DNA from: Lutraria lutraria
Lineage: Eukaryota > Mollusca > Bivalvia > Venerida > Mactridae
DNA length: 64,000 nucleotides
Assembly (NCBI GenBank): GCA_964023205.1
Contig: OZ026834.1
Location: 45,637,909-45,701,908, forward strand
Reading direction: 5' to 3'
In this document: positions 25,001 to 33,500 of the stretch, piece by piece
Layout of the letters: every line of letters starts with the position of its first letter
How positions within the stretch are numbered: the first letter of the stretch is position 1
The notes under the pieces: generated by a model
Told to the model about the DNA's origin: nothing
The model's database searches: none
The model's input: only the letters and a program-made list of their open reading frames with translations
Program-made: the position numbers and the translations under genes

Positions 25001-27403
25001 CGTTATTACAAAGATCATGGTATAAATTATAAAGTGGTGACTCAACATTCTTCATTATTTTCAACCAGAATTTTCCATTTTTTGTTCTATATAATCTCGA
25101 AATACATTGATAACGCCACCTTACGCCATTCTTTTTTGTCTTCGTTCATATTGTTTTCGTTAAAATACAATCTATTGATATTAATGTTTTGTCTTAAAAA
25201 ATATTACCGTCACTTCACTGAATGCCATAAATCTTTTTTGATAAAAAATATGCCTTATGTCTTACGAAAAATATGCCGTGCAAGAACAATAGCAGGGTTT
25301 TTTCTCGGTATTTTGGGAATATGATCCATACCCTTGCGATTGGGAATTTTCGCCATGTTTTAATCAAAATTGGGAAAAATGTATAACTACAATTTTTGCA
25401 ATGTTCAACTTATTCTACTTATTCTCCCATAGGACAATAGCATAATAAGGTATTTACTACCAATAGTGATATTAATGAACTAGTCTTATAAAATTTATAA
25501 AAAAAAAAAAAAAAAAATTTAGATTTGGAATTTTTGTCTGTAAATTGGGAAAAAAAGATACTATTTTCCATTGGGATTATGACCGAATTTCGGCTATAAA
25601 ATCGCCCCCAAAAATCCCTGAATAGTTTTTCTACCTATAATATGGACGGAACGATACTTTTGGACATCTGTTGGGTTTTCCCGTATCGCTCCTTATATCT
25701 GTTTTGATTGTTGACTGTAAATGCCAAGGAACAGTCGATCCTTGTAATGTTAGTGGTCTCCAGTATTTTCCATCAAAACTGAAAAGAAAACTTTCATTTA
25801 TGAGCAGCTATGTATTGAATGCATTAACTATAAGTATCAAAAGATGTATGCGTTCCTGACCAAGGTCTTTGCCTTGGTTTTAGACCACTGCAGATCGTAC
25901 AAGAATTTGAAATTAATCAATATACGAGATACATTTACTTAGTGATCTTGGTATTATTCTAAAACACATAAGTCCAGTCCGTTCAATTCATGAGTTTATT
26001 CTTCGGTAGTCATGTTGAATACATGCATTTTGCAAATGTTGATGAAAACTTTCAGCTCTGGTCGAAAAAGCAAAATGTGAAAAAAATGATGGACAAATTC
26101 CCCCGAACTCGAACTTTGAGATCAGTGATCCAGTGGTATGCATATTTAGCTGATCGGATTGGCATACGTTTGAAATAGTGACGATGCAAATCATAAATTA
26201 GTTAGATAATGTACAATAAATGTACTACAGTCACTAGAACTAAACAATATATCACCAACCTTATATTGCATCCAGATCAGAATAATATCCGTGAAAGAAT
26301 GAGACAGATACTTTTACTCACTTTATATCTCCGGTCGTTACGCCTGGCATAAGAGTGAAGGAAAATTTTGTGATTTCTTGTTCCCATTTGCCATTTTCAT
26401 TCACTGCTAAAACAGTTTCAGTCTGAGTGTTACGTATCAACCCGTAATCAATAGGAACAACATCGGCATCGTGTGTGTCTGATCTGACAAAATCAACCGT
26501 AAAATGTCCGAAATATTCATCGTTCGACACCTGTTGCTCTATCTGTTTCCGTTGTGAAAGGGTCGACGTTCCTAACATAGCCCTACTACAATTTTGTCCA
26601 CATGGTCCTTTGCCCAAAACCCAACCAGAAATCATCGTCACGTGGACCTACATAAATTAAACGTTATCATACGCCAAAAGAACCATGCTACATGTATGTT
26701 ATAATTAGGTTTTAAGAAACATCAAAATTAATACAAGTTTGGTTAAGAATCTAGCCCTAGTTTCACAAAATAACTTAAGTTTTTGCTCAAACTCTACTAT
26801 GTCTATTAAATCAAACAATTTTCTGTTTTATTGTATGCAATTCAGAAGGTGGTATTAAAGAAGGTACAAAGTTAATCTAATGAAACAGATTTTGTCAAAC
26901 TAACTACAATCTCTTGATCAGTTTGTTGTTAGGAGTTTGATTTTGAATTAAATGAACATGGAGTTTTGAGCCTAAAATTGCCTGCTAGGCCCGCAACATT
27001 TTATGCTTAGTAATTAGGGGAAACTATTAACGTTTCTGGTCAAAGACACACGATTTCTAAACAGAAAGAACACCATAATTCCATAGTTGAGTCCATAATT
27101 GAATTTCAAGAAATTCTGTTTGTGAAACTGGGACCTAGCTATTAATTTTGACTACTGTATTTTATATACAGTTATTGTTATTACTTGTATCATCAAACAG
27201 AGCTCTTAAAGTCTTGAACAGGGAGCTTACATAAATACAGTTACAGGTACGAAAGGAATAAAACGTATACATACCTTATGGTTGCCTTGGCTTACTTCTT
27301 CAAGGTTGTAAGAAATCGATCCACCAAAAAACTCTGGATGACTTTGCCCCGTAGCGGTTGAGGCAAAGTAACACATAATTAGAGCTCTAACAAACCCAAA
27401 CAT
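113..27403 (-). CDS. Large secreted multi-EGF modular protein, 45 coding exons, 3' end outside window
   Basis: Spliced model on the minus strand, coding exons in order: 27403-27275, 26647-26322, 24147-24015, 23471-23310, 22398-22265, 22010-21840, 21503-21446, 20520-20423, 19843-19676, 19331-19285, 18912-18787, 18318-18187, 17988-17875, 17575-17528, 17018-16911, 16661-16636, 16313-16204, 15994-15795, 14756-14716, 13774-13665, 13421-13287, 12736-12681, 12144-12034, 11777-11664, 11375-11347, 11000-10882, 9977-9807, 9068-9025, 8064-8039, 7701-7583, 7377-7204, 6210-6140, 5710-5597, 5335-5304, 5051-4954, 4675-4526, 4252-4212, 3448-3423, 3219-3095, 2791-2642, 2497-2427, 1479-1360, 1096-940, 497-348, 159-113. 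All junctions are AG/GT and every phase matches, giving 4891 coding bases (1630 residues). Signal peptide, unknown N-terminal domain, nine beta-sandwich-like modules, eight EGF domains; no transmembrane segment in the visible part. Function is unknown; by architecture an extracellular matrix, adhesion or secreted recognition protein (inference). The last exon ends in phase 1, so at least one more exon follows beyond base 1. Confidence 0.85.
1360..1479 (-). CDS. Exon 42: EGF domain 8
   Basis: Phase 1-1, 120 bases, residues 1473-1512. Six cysteines in the standard order (PCKGVAC, HNDGKC, WKCIC, GHDC). Confidence 0.9.
2427..3448 (-). CDS. Exons 38-41: linker mini-exon and module 8
   Basis: Exons 3448-3423 (26 bases, 1-0), 3219-3095 (0-2), 2791-2642 (2-2, 150 bases) and 2497-2427 (2-1, 71 bases as in module 6), residues 1349-1472. 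First segment PYYVSPTLPDQTTVLC. The last exon (TECHKRSDVVNVQCDC) is the weakest match to the family; its donor at 2426 was picked because it gives the length and phase seen in module 6. Confidence 0.65.
4212..5335 (-). CDS. Exons 34-37: linker exon and module 7
   Basis: Exons 5335-5304 (32 bases, 1-0, encoding TTEPTDPTEM), 5051-4954 (0-2, 98 bases as in module 2), 4675-4526 (2-2, 150 bases) and 4252-4212 (2-1, 41 bases), residues 1242-1348. Segments ITCVVEKICSVPF, GNFKTCVQMND and GEVCVTVKV match the other modules. Confidence 0.75.
5597..5710 (-). CDS. Exon 33: EGF domain 7
   Basis: Phase 1-1, 114 bases, residues 1204-1241. Cysteine pattern CQHLQC, HGFC, KCYC, SNC; unusually rich in histidine (HGCQHLQCQHGFCDGHIPLH). 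Confidence 0.88.
6140..8064 (-). CDS. Exons 29-32: linker mini-exon and module 6
   Basis: Exons 8064-8039 (26 bases, 1-0), 7701-7583 (0-2, 119 bases as in module 5), 7377-7204 (2-2, 174 bases) and 6210-6140 (2-1, 71 bases), residues 1074-1203. Segments RPHFVSPS, LCTEHVSCHILY, GEYMCIGLRL and ERCFNITV follow the family pattern. The 2-2 exon has three extra cysteines (CEPC, DC), so a private disulfide is likely. It leads into a phase 1-1 EGF exon. Confidence 0.75.
9025..11375 (-). CDS. Exons 25-28: linker mini-exon and module 5
   Basis: Exons 11375-11347 (29 bases, 1-0), 11000-10882 (0-2), 9977-9807 (2-2) and 9068-9025 (2-1), residues 953-1073. The first strand segment is ILQCVLGRPCGLSLIL; the third exon ends DEGLFDACIQAHYNV; the last carries DEICFKVNV. 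The conserved cysteines sit in the same places as in the other modules. The next exon is another linker, not an EGF. Confidence 0.75.
10346..10469. mobile_element. Foldback MITE, 124 bases
   Basis: Two arms of about 58 bases are inverted copies of each other (AATAACACGTTTCTGAGAGG against CCTCTCAGAAATGTGTTATT) around the loop ACCGAGG. Lies in the intron between exons 26 and 27 of the EGF-module gene. Confidence 0.85.
11664..12144 (-). CDS. Exons 23-24: EGF domains 5 and 6
   Basis: Exons 12144-12034 and 11777-11664, both phase 1-1, residues 878-952. Exon 23 encodes a textbook EGF (CQNGGHC core, then CVCTDDYTGEKC); exon 24 a second one (NPCKSGSYC, CLCKTGFRGSDC). Both have six cysteines. Confidence 0.9.
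12290..12505 (-). mobile_element. tRNA-derived SINE, reverse orientation
   Basis: Read on the minus strand, GGCGATCGGTAGTCTCGTGG with TGGTAACGC forms an A-box region and GGGCTCGAACCTCG a B box. In the intron between exons 22 and 23. Confidence 0.55.
12681..14756 (-). CDS. Exons 19-22: linker exon and module 4
   Basis: Exons 14756-14716 (41 bases, 1-0), 13774-13665 (0-2, 110 bases, the same length as exon 17), 13421-13287 (2-2) and 12736-12681 (2-1), residues 764-877. Segments VKFKEPTPNEGSGLVC, NNTICFQSA and QRCFTVHV follow the family pattern. This module directly follows module 3 without an EGF between them. An open frame on the opposite strand (13587-13841) is only a shadow of exon 20. Confidence 0.75.
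15795..16661 (-). CDS. Exons 16-18: linker mini-exon and module 3
   Basis: Exon 16 (16661-16636, 26 bases, phase 1-0) encodes KTDIHPSV; exon 17 (16313-16204, 0-2) carries DFVQPTPKNGATLNC; exon 18 (15994-15795, 200 bases, 2-1) joins what are two exons in other modules, ending TFVCVKATAMLAFHASCYVF. Residues 652-763. The exon 18 donor is GTAAAA at 15794, immediately before an in-frame stop; it is kept as a donor because it gives the phase needed by exon 19. Confidence 0.75.
16375..16546. mobile_element. Tc1/mariner-like MITE, 172 bases, TA target duplication
   Basis: Ends CAGTCAAATCTG and CAGGTTTGACTG are inverted copies with one mismatch, flanked by TA on both sides (16373-16374 and 16547-16548). 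Subterminal GCGGCCA / GGTGGCC are also inverted. Lies between exons 16 and 17. Confidence 0.8.
16911..18912 (-). CDS. Exons 11-15: four EGF domains plus one half-EGF exon
   Basis: Exons 18912-18787, 18318-18187, 17988-17875, 17575-17528 and 17018-16911, residues 476-651, all phase 1-1. Exons 11, 12, 13 and 15 each encode one complete six-cysteine EGF domain, with typical CQNSGIC, CVHGSC, CSNHGTC and CNGNGVC cores. Exon 14 is only 48 bases and encodes 16 residues with two cysteines (TCQQTSSTNALEC), so it is a linker or a decayed EGF. None shows a convincing calcium-binding D-x-N/D-E start. Confidence 0.88.
17308..17508 (+). mobile_element. tRNA-derived SINE
   Basis: CCGTGGTAGAGGGGATG (A-box like) and GAGTTCAAATCCCAACCC (B box), then a 140-base body ending GTATGACGTTAAACC, a tail form common in mollusc SINEs. 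In the intron between exons 14 and 15. Confidence 0.6.
18373..18697. mobile_element. MITE of the TTAAAGTCCCATAAGC family, copy 1
   Basis: Left end CTTAAAGTCCCATAAGC and right end GCTAATGGGACTTGAAAC are inverted. Shares CCTAATAGTTTCTGTTTGTT with copy 2. In the intron between exons 11 and 12. Confidence 0.75.
19285..20520 (-). CDS. Exons 8-10: beta-sandwich-like module 2
   Basis: Exons 20520-20423 (0-2, 98 bases), 19843-19676 (2-2) and 19331-19285 (2-1), residues 372-475. Key segments: VIYCPKHAACNVPLYV with the conserved cysteine pair, QKEICFVATDNN, and KTCIFVHI. The module ends in phase 1 and so hands over to the 1-1 EGF exons that follow. Confidence 0.8.
21142..21402. mobile_element. MITE of the TTAAAGTCCCATAAGC family, copy 2
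   Basis: Same left end; right end AAGCTCATGGAACTTTAA. Also shares TGCTTGTTTCGTCGATGATA with one-base changes. In the intron between exons 7 and 8. Confidence 0.75.
21446..22398 (-). CDS. Exons 5-7: beta-sandwich-like module 1
   Basis: Exons 22398-22265 (phase 0-2), 22010-21840 (2-2) and 21503-21446 (2-0), residues 251-371. It starts with TPTFVSPTPPSGQ, continues with a WTPGTTDIGPHYICVSAEDKTG strand-turn-strand part and ends with DRCYEVHV. The order P-x-F-x-x-P-T-P, then C-V-x-A-x-D, then C-Y-x-V-x-V recurs in the other modules and resembles HYR/PKD-type extracellular folds (inference from strand pattern). The exon 7 donor was placed at 21445 because only that site keeps the frame into exon 8. 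Confidence 0.75.
23310..26647 (-). CDS. Exons 2-4: N-terminal domain of the modular protein
   Basis: Exons 26647-26322, 24147-24015 and 23471-23310, residues 44-250, phases 0-2, 2-0, 0-0. After a GGSISYNL stretch at the end of exon 1 comes a Gly/Trp/Cys-rich part (GWVLGKGPCGQNC), then a DPDDDTVQC segment and a final DCTVDI segment. Only a few cysteines are present, and the segment is longer and differently built than the repeated modules downstream. Comparable Gly-rich openings occur in uncharacterised secreted proteins of molluscs and cnidarians (recollection, not checked). No named domain can be assigned. Confidence 0.75.
25293..25620. mobile_element. hAT-like MITE, 328 bases
   Basis: Ends CAGGGTTTTTT and AAAAATCCCTG are imperfect inverted repeats of the hAT-type CAGGG form, flanked by AATAG on both sides (25288-25292 and 25621-25625). 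hAT elements usually make 8-base duplications, so 5 bases is short. Contains a run of about 18 A near 25500. In the intron between exons 2 and 3. Confidence 0.7.
26751..27139. mobile_element. MITE with CTAG..CCCAGTTTCACAAA ends
   Basis: Left CTAGCCCTAGTTTCACAAAA and right TTTGTGAAACTGGGACCTAG are inverted copies with small differences. In intron 1 of the EGF-module gene. Confidence 0.65.
27275..27403 (-). CDS. Exon 1: start codon and signal peptide
   Basis: Residues 1-43. The start at 27403 was chosen because the peptide from it, MFGFVRALIMCYFASTATGQ, is a typical signal peptide (short basic n-region, hydrophobic core, small residues before the cut). The frame is open further upstream, but an acceptor-like tract ends in CAG at 27413-27415, just before the start, so the ATG probably lies a few bases into the second transcribed exon. 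The exon ends at a GT donor in phase 0. Confidence 0.8.
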
Positions 27404-27734
27404 AGCTGTTTTCTGAATATATAGAATAAATGCTTTCAATTTTACTTCAATTTTGACTTTACTGTTTATTCCATAATGAGTGGCATTTATAATTATATTG
27501 TAAATATTCAATTACAAAGAATGATAGTCCACGTAAAAAATGGAACCCAGTTGCCTTAAAGAATTCTTAACTTGAAACTAAATGTAGAAAGCATAAATCC
27601 GTCACAAAACAAAGTATTTATCTATTAACAATACATTTCTTGAAGCATAAAATGCATTTAAAATACGAAACATCCAAACATTATCGGCTGTATTATCATT
27701 TTGAAGTATGTGCATATTTTATAAAGAAACTTAC

Positions 27735-27800
27735 ATGCTGCGTTTGTTACTCGCATTCTAAAGTCAAAACGTACTATGAATAGTAACCCAATCAACAGCA
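27735..27800 (-). other. Possible 5' noncoding exon of the EGF-module gene
   Basis: A strong donor (GTAAGTTTC read on the minus strand) sits at 27734-27726, and the start-codon exon is preceded by a plausible acceptor, so a noncoding first exon ending at 27735 is the simplest source of the 5' leader. The left boundary (transcription start) is a guess; no clear TATA box is placed. Confidence 0.35.
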
Positions 27801-30469
27801 GATTTGTAAACAATTCGGTCACCTGATTTGACCATTATATTGGAAGATATATATTGATTGAAGCATAATGATATGATACCAAAGATTTATTTATGCTATA
27901 ATAATTTTATCTCTCCCACTTTGACGGTATTTCAACTAGGCTTTCTAAAAATCAATGAGATCATCTTATGGCCACCTGTCAACAAGACGGTACATTAATT
28001 CTCCAAGAAACATCAATAATGTTGTTCTATTTTCTATCACTAGGAATTTGTACCTTGTCCTTATTTGTTTATTCCAACAGAATTTTGTTAATGGGAATAT
28101 AAGTTTTAAATCAAATCATGAGTTGTAGATTTAATTCCTTTATCAAGATAAAGTTGAACATTTAGTACCTAAAATCATTTTATCTCAATACAGTATTTTC
28201 TTAAACCCCAATCCATCAGGGTGACGGATATTTTGATCAGAAAGTGTTAAGTTCAAAGTCGCTCCTTAATACGTATCTCAGGATAATGTCGATTAATATG
28301 ACGTATCATACATGGTAAGTTTGAACTTAGGCTCGTCAGCCGATGATGTAATGCTTGATATATGCTGCGTGTTACGTTTGAATAAGACAAACAATGTAAG
28401 TCAAAGTAGTAGCAAATAAATCCAATCATCCAACATGACTGTTTAATGATTTATATGCAGATTATCTAGGGACTCAATCGGAACTCCTCGGTGGTAGTCT
28501 GAGGAAAAGTGCCTCGGACATAATATGCAGGCCGCCATTTTATTGTTGTTATTCACGACGGACTACTTCCCATCATGGCTGACTCTGAGAATCCAACTAT
28601 AGAAACAACATGTCTTTTTTTCAATGGGAATGTGATGTCTATTTTGTACATCGCGAACGATAAATACGTTGAAGGTCTGTAAATCTGAGAAAGGTTCTAT
28701 AAAACGAGTACCTAGTGTTGAAAACGTAGTGACCGGAAACCGCATAACCAAAATGTCTTACCCTACTGTACACTTAATTGCGAGGCGTTACTTTCTCTGT
28801 TACGGAAATGCTGCAGTTGTTAAGATTGCTAGCCACTGGGATCTCCAGATAGTTGAGTAATTTTCAGTTTGGCATCTTACTTTTTGTAATACTAGTATTT
28901 GATTTTGCACCGATATGAATCCCGTACTTGCGTAAAGAAAGTGTATGATAAAAATAAAAAAATCCTTTCGAATTTGATAAAACTTGGCAACTTTACTCAA
29001 ACGATCTAAACAAAGACATACTGTCGTACAGACTAGTATAATTAGCTACAACCCAGGGATCAAAAAGGTAGATAATGTGTGGTATGCGTTTATCAGGCAG
29101 GGCTAATTCAGTGATATTATCGATGTTATTGCAAAGCATGGGATTAGCGTTGTACCCCATGTGGTTACCTTAAAAGGTGATAAAGTATTAAGCGAAATAT
29201 CCCTTGTTGAGATGTTTTGGTTGATAAATCACATGTCTGCCGAACCAAACTTTGAAATAAACGACATATTGTGTCCTTATTAAGTGTAAATACTTAATAG
29301 ATAACCATTGGTTCTCGATCTTCAATTACTAAACAAAAAAAACAACAAGATTATAAGTTTTTACTTTATCTGAAGTATGATTAAGATTCAAACACATGAC
29401 AACATTGCAATGTTAAAGTCCCGGCAAGTTTAGCTGCATGACATTGCGATGATATTAGACACATATACTCATATATTAAAACGGTACCTTTGAGAATATT
29501 GCCTTTGCGTCTGTACCAAATGCTAAATTTGTACAACTCCTTTATTTAAGTACACATGTGTAAAAAGTTTCCATTATGAGACGTTATGTTTAAGCAGATG
29601 CACAAAAAATGTTTCATTTTGCCCCGGTCTCCCTTATATCTAATTTTAAAAGTTCGGAACAGGAACTTTTTGTTTACTTCCTGAGTACTCAATTTTCTGT
29701 TTTAAAATTTACTTCATAGATGTCTTTGTGAGATTAAACTCCCTGTACATAAATGACGGCAGAAATATTTTCAATTTTGTATAGCAGTTGTCTTCTATTT
29801 AATTGCTTGATAAGCTATCTTAATTTCCGTTTTAATCATCAAATCAAAATATGAAAATCATTCAAAAGGAAAAATAAAAGACGTGAGGCTTGGAAACAAA
29901 CAAAACTGTGCTATGATGATATGCAGTAGATAAATAATCCTAAGTCATACCACTTAGAAAGGAATAAATGAAAACATTATATTTTCTTGAACTATTCTTA
30001 CATACGTCAAGGATAGTTCATGAAGTATGAATAACTATTTTACAGAGGCTGAGACTGTTCACGTCGGGATTTTATACATTCGTGCAATTATGTTTTCATG
30101 GTTATATCTCGTCACATTTAAAATGACATTTTTGTTTGAGTATTTTTGGGGTAAATTACCAATGAAAAGTTTTTGAAAAACAGCTTATGAAAATTGAATT
30201 CAAAATTAGATACGATATATAACTATATTTTGGGGGTTGCATTAAATTTCGATAAGAAAGAAGCTTGGGAGACATTTCGTGACTCATGGCTTGCTCTATA
30301 TCGTGGCTTGCTCTATATCAAATTCATTCAGAACTTTTGGAATGAAATGTGAACTCTCTGTTTGTTTTAATGATCAGTTGATATGTGTCCCTTGTCTTAA
30401 GCCATACATCAATACCTGCCTTTTATATGAAACATCGTTTATGAGTACACGAACTAGTTGAAAATAAAT
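27801..30469. other. Intergenic stretch between the EGF-module gene and the Rab gene
   Basis: The two genes are transcribed away from each other. AT-rich with no supported gene. The only curiosity is an open stretch at 28575-28860 (two overlapping frames, described separately). Nothing else recognisable. Confidence 0.6.
28575..28860 (+). other. Uncharacterised reading frames, possibly a broken coding fragment
   Basis: An ATG at 28575 opens 35 codons (MADSENPTIETTCLFFNGNV start), and after a one-base shift near 28668 a second frame runs to 28860 (ending HWDLQIVE). Neither part matches a family I recognise. Could be chance, or an exon or retrocopy with a frameshift. Confidence 0.2.
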
Positions 30470-30545
30470 ACGTATACATATATATATACCGACTTACGAT
30501 AAAATGTAGACATAACCCACGTGATTTATCTCACATGATTACAAA
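30470..30545 (+). promoter_or_regulatory. Proximal promoter/leader of the Rab gene with two E-box motifs
   Basis: A TATATATATA run lies at about 30478-30488. Downstream are CACGTGA at 30518-30524 and TCACATGA at 30531-30538, the latter being the reverse of the M-box TCATGTGA; the start codon follows at 30546. MITF/TFE factors bind such sequences, and RAB32/RAB38 are MITF-regulated in vertebrates (established). Whether the motifs lie up- or downstream of the transcription start is unknown. Confidence 0.4.
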
Positions 30546-33500
30546 ATGGCGACTTCTACAACAGTTTCAAATACTCGTGAACATTTGTTTAAAGTTTTAG
30601 TTATTGGAGAATTTGGCGTAGGTAAGTTTCATAAATATTTCATCGATAATTATTTGATTGTAAATACATATCTTGTCAGGCATTATACTGAATGAAGCGT
30701 ACACCTGAATTTGAATTATTTGTAAATAGGTTTTGAACACAGTCATGTATGACATACATGGATACACAATTGTAAAGTTTAATCTTGTAGCTTCTTGTGT
30801 TTATTAGTGCGGACTTTTGTTTAAATATAAAATACTTCTTTAAAAGATTGATTTACAACTGTCTTAATTACAGGTAAAACTTCAATCATTAGACGTTATG
30901 TTGACGGTAAGAAGTTTTATTGTAAATATTTACTTTACATAAATATACACAGTTGTAAGAACTTAAAATAACCCTATCGCATAATATTGTATTAACCACT
31001 TTTATTATCTATACTTGATATAAGATATCAATAGAGCAATGACTAAATGAATTGAATATTTACATTGTGTTTATTACCTGTTTGGGTCGGACAAGATATT
31101 TGTATACATAGATAATCTATTTAATGACATCAGCTACTAAAATAGCCCAAGCAGGCTTACAATATTTCACTACAAAAATCCTTTACGCCAGATAATTACG
31201 ACAAAACTGCTTTATTGTTTGTTGTTCTTTAAATGTGTATAAGATGATAGGACATTTGTTGTTGTTATTTTGGTTATACTGTATATTAAAATAAGAGTAT
31301 ACTGGTCAAGATAGAATACGCAGATATATAATAACGATATACACATAAATTAATTATTATGTATTGTCCTATTTTTTTAAACTTCACACGTAGGGTTTTA
31401 GCGTAGGTACGAAAAGTATATTAAATTTGAGTGATGGTCGTTTGTCACGTATTTAATTGTGTTTACTTATTCAGTAAAAAGTAGGTAGCATGCAAAATAA
31501 TGTCTTAAAAGTGTTAAAATGACTGTTTTATTGATTTCAACATTATATCAAAATACTAAAACGTTAAATGTCACAACGTTGCCGTTATATGTCGCAACCG
31601 CCGTTAAATGTCGCCGACCGTTGCGACATTTAACGGCACTACAATGATTACACCTGCCTTATAATATGGTGTTTATATTCTATATAATTTTTTATACGTC
31701 AGGAACGTTTTCACCAAACTACAAGTTGACTATTGGCGTTGATTTTGCACTAAAAACGTTAGAATGGGATGCTGACACAAGAGTGAATCTCCAATTATGG
31801 TATGATAATATTAAGTTTATATTCTGTTGGGTCTAACACCGCACCAATAGCCAGGGTCATTTTTGTGACATTTCTATTTCAACTGTTGTAGAAGATCCAT
31901 CTCAGACGTGAACCTGGATATAATCATTGATATTTTGTAAGTTAGCTTCATCAAAAATGAAATACGTCTGATCCATAGTAGAATTCGAAATCAAAGCAGT
32001 GTTGGGGCTGGTGATTACTTGTCAGAGACAATAATCACTCGAACACTGTGGCCCTAATACCACAGTAAATTGAATATTCAATGTATACAACATACTGAAA
32101 CGCAACGAGGATTTTACAGAAAAAGAAACAACACATAATAACTCAAAACGTGACAATTTATTTCCATCGAATATAATTATGTATCTCACATATGATGACA
32201 AAACTTGAGTATATATAAAGCAATGGGTGCTACTAAAAAAAGACTAAGTTAGCTCAGGACTACGCTCCTAAAGGAGACCACAGTAGCTCATGTACTCCTT
32301 CCTACAATGGAGCAATACATAAAAGGAGTAAACATGAAAGGAGTAATGAATATGACAGGAGTAAGGCGCATAAACGCAAATTTGTTACAATACAGTACAA
32401 TACATTAACTTTTAATTTATACACGCGTGTGTCTACTCAGAAATTGTAATGCACCTATTTGATTTATGTACACACATTAATATGTTACAGGGATATCGCC
32501 GGTCATGAGAGATTTGGTCACATGACGAGGGTATACTATAAATATGCGTAGGTATTGTATTGAGTTTTAAACATACCTTAATAAAGTTATGCAGATTTTT
32601 ATCAGTTACTTAAATATTCAGCATGTATATACATACATCAATGGGGATTACGTTACATATGCCAACACCTTTGCTGTAATGAATGCGTAAACACAGTGTC
32701 AGTATTTACATTTAAATACATCTCGACATGGTATCTAACTTTTAATAGTCAATTATGGCTTTGTTTGATTTTAATCTACGTTTTACTATTTTTTCAACAT
32801 GAAGAAAATATGACTCGTAAACTCCTTTCGGTGAGGCTTCCGTGTGGAGGCAATCGTACAATTTTCGTATGGATTCATGGACTCCACAGCCTCTACGAGT
32901 TTGATTAGCATTAACTTGTTAAAAAAATAGTGATCTATCTACCTACCATTTTGTTGGATTTGTCTCAGAGAGAGAGAGAGCTAGTTAACTCCTCATGCCC
33001 CTGTTTTAACAATTGGAGCCCCCGTTGAAAGGGTTTTCAATGTTTGTTGGCCTTTTTCTCAATATAGTAAAAATGGAGTTAGATCATTATTATTCCTAGT
33101 ATTGTTCGAATGATAAAACGGATAAATATTGTGTACGTTATGTAATATGAAAATGTCTGCTTTCCAAACATGTAATAAAGATCAAAAGTAGACACAGGTC
33201 TTTGTATAATTTTCACGAATGCATTAATTTCATTTATGTCCAAATGAATAAACGTTGATCCGAATTCTATAACATTCAAATATATTCTTGTTTTCGTGTG
33301 AATATCATTTTGTATCGTTACAGAATAGCTGCAATAGTTGTATTCGATTTATCAAGGTACGTGTTGGTAGATTTCAGCATTTTACAATATCAAATACAAT
33401 ATTAAAACATTTCAAAAAGTTAAAACATGTTTATAAATAGCCTGACTTTCTAAGACTAAATATAGACTCTAGTTGATTGTAAAGAAAGCTAGTAAACCGA

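Noticed and set aside
24989..25324. Plus-strand 111-codon frame
   Set aside because: Low-complexity, hydrophobic, in an intron, and its end overlaps a MITE; no domain recognised.
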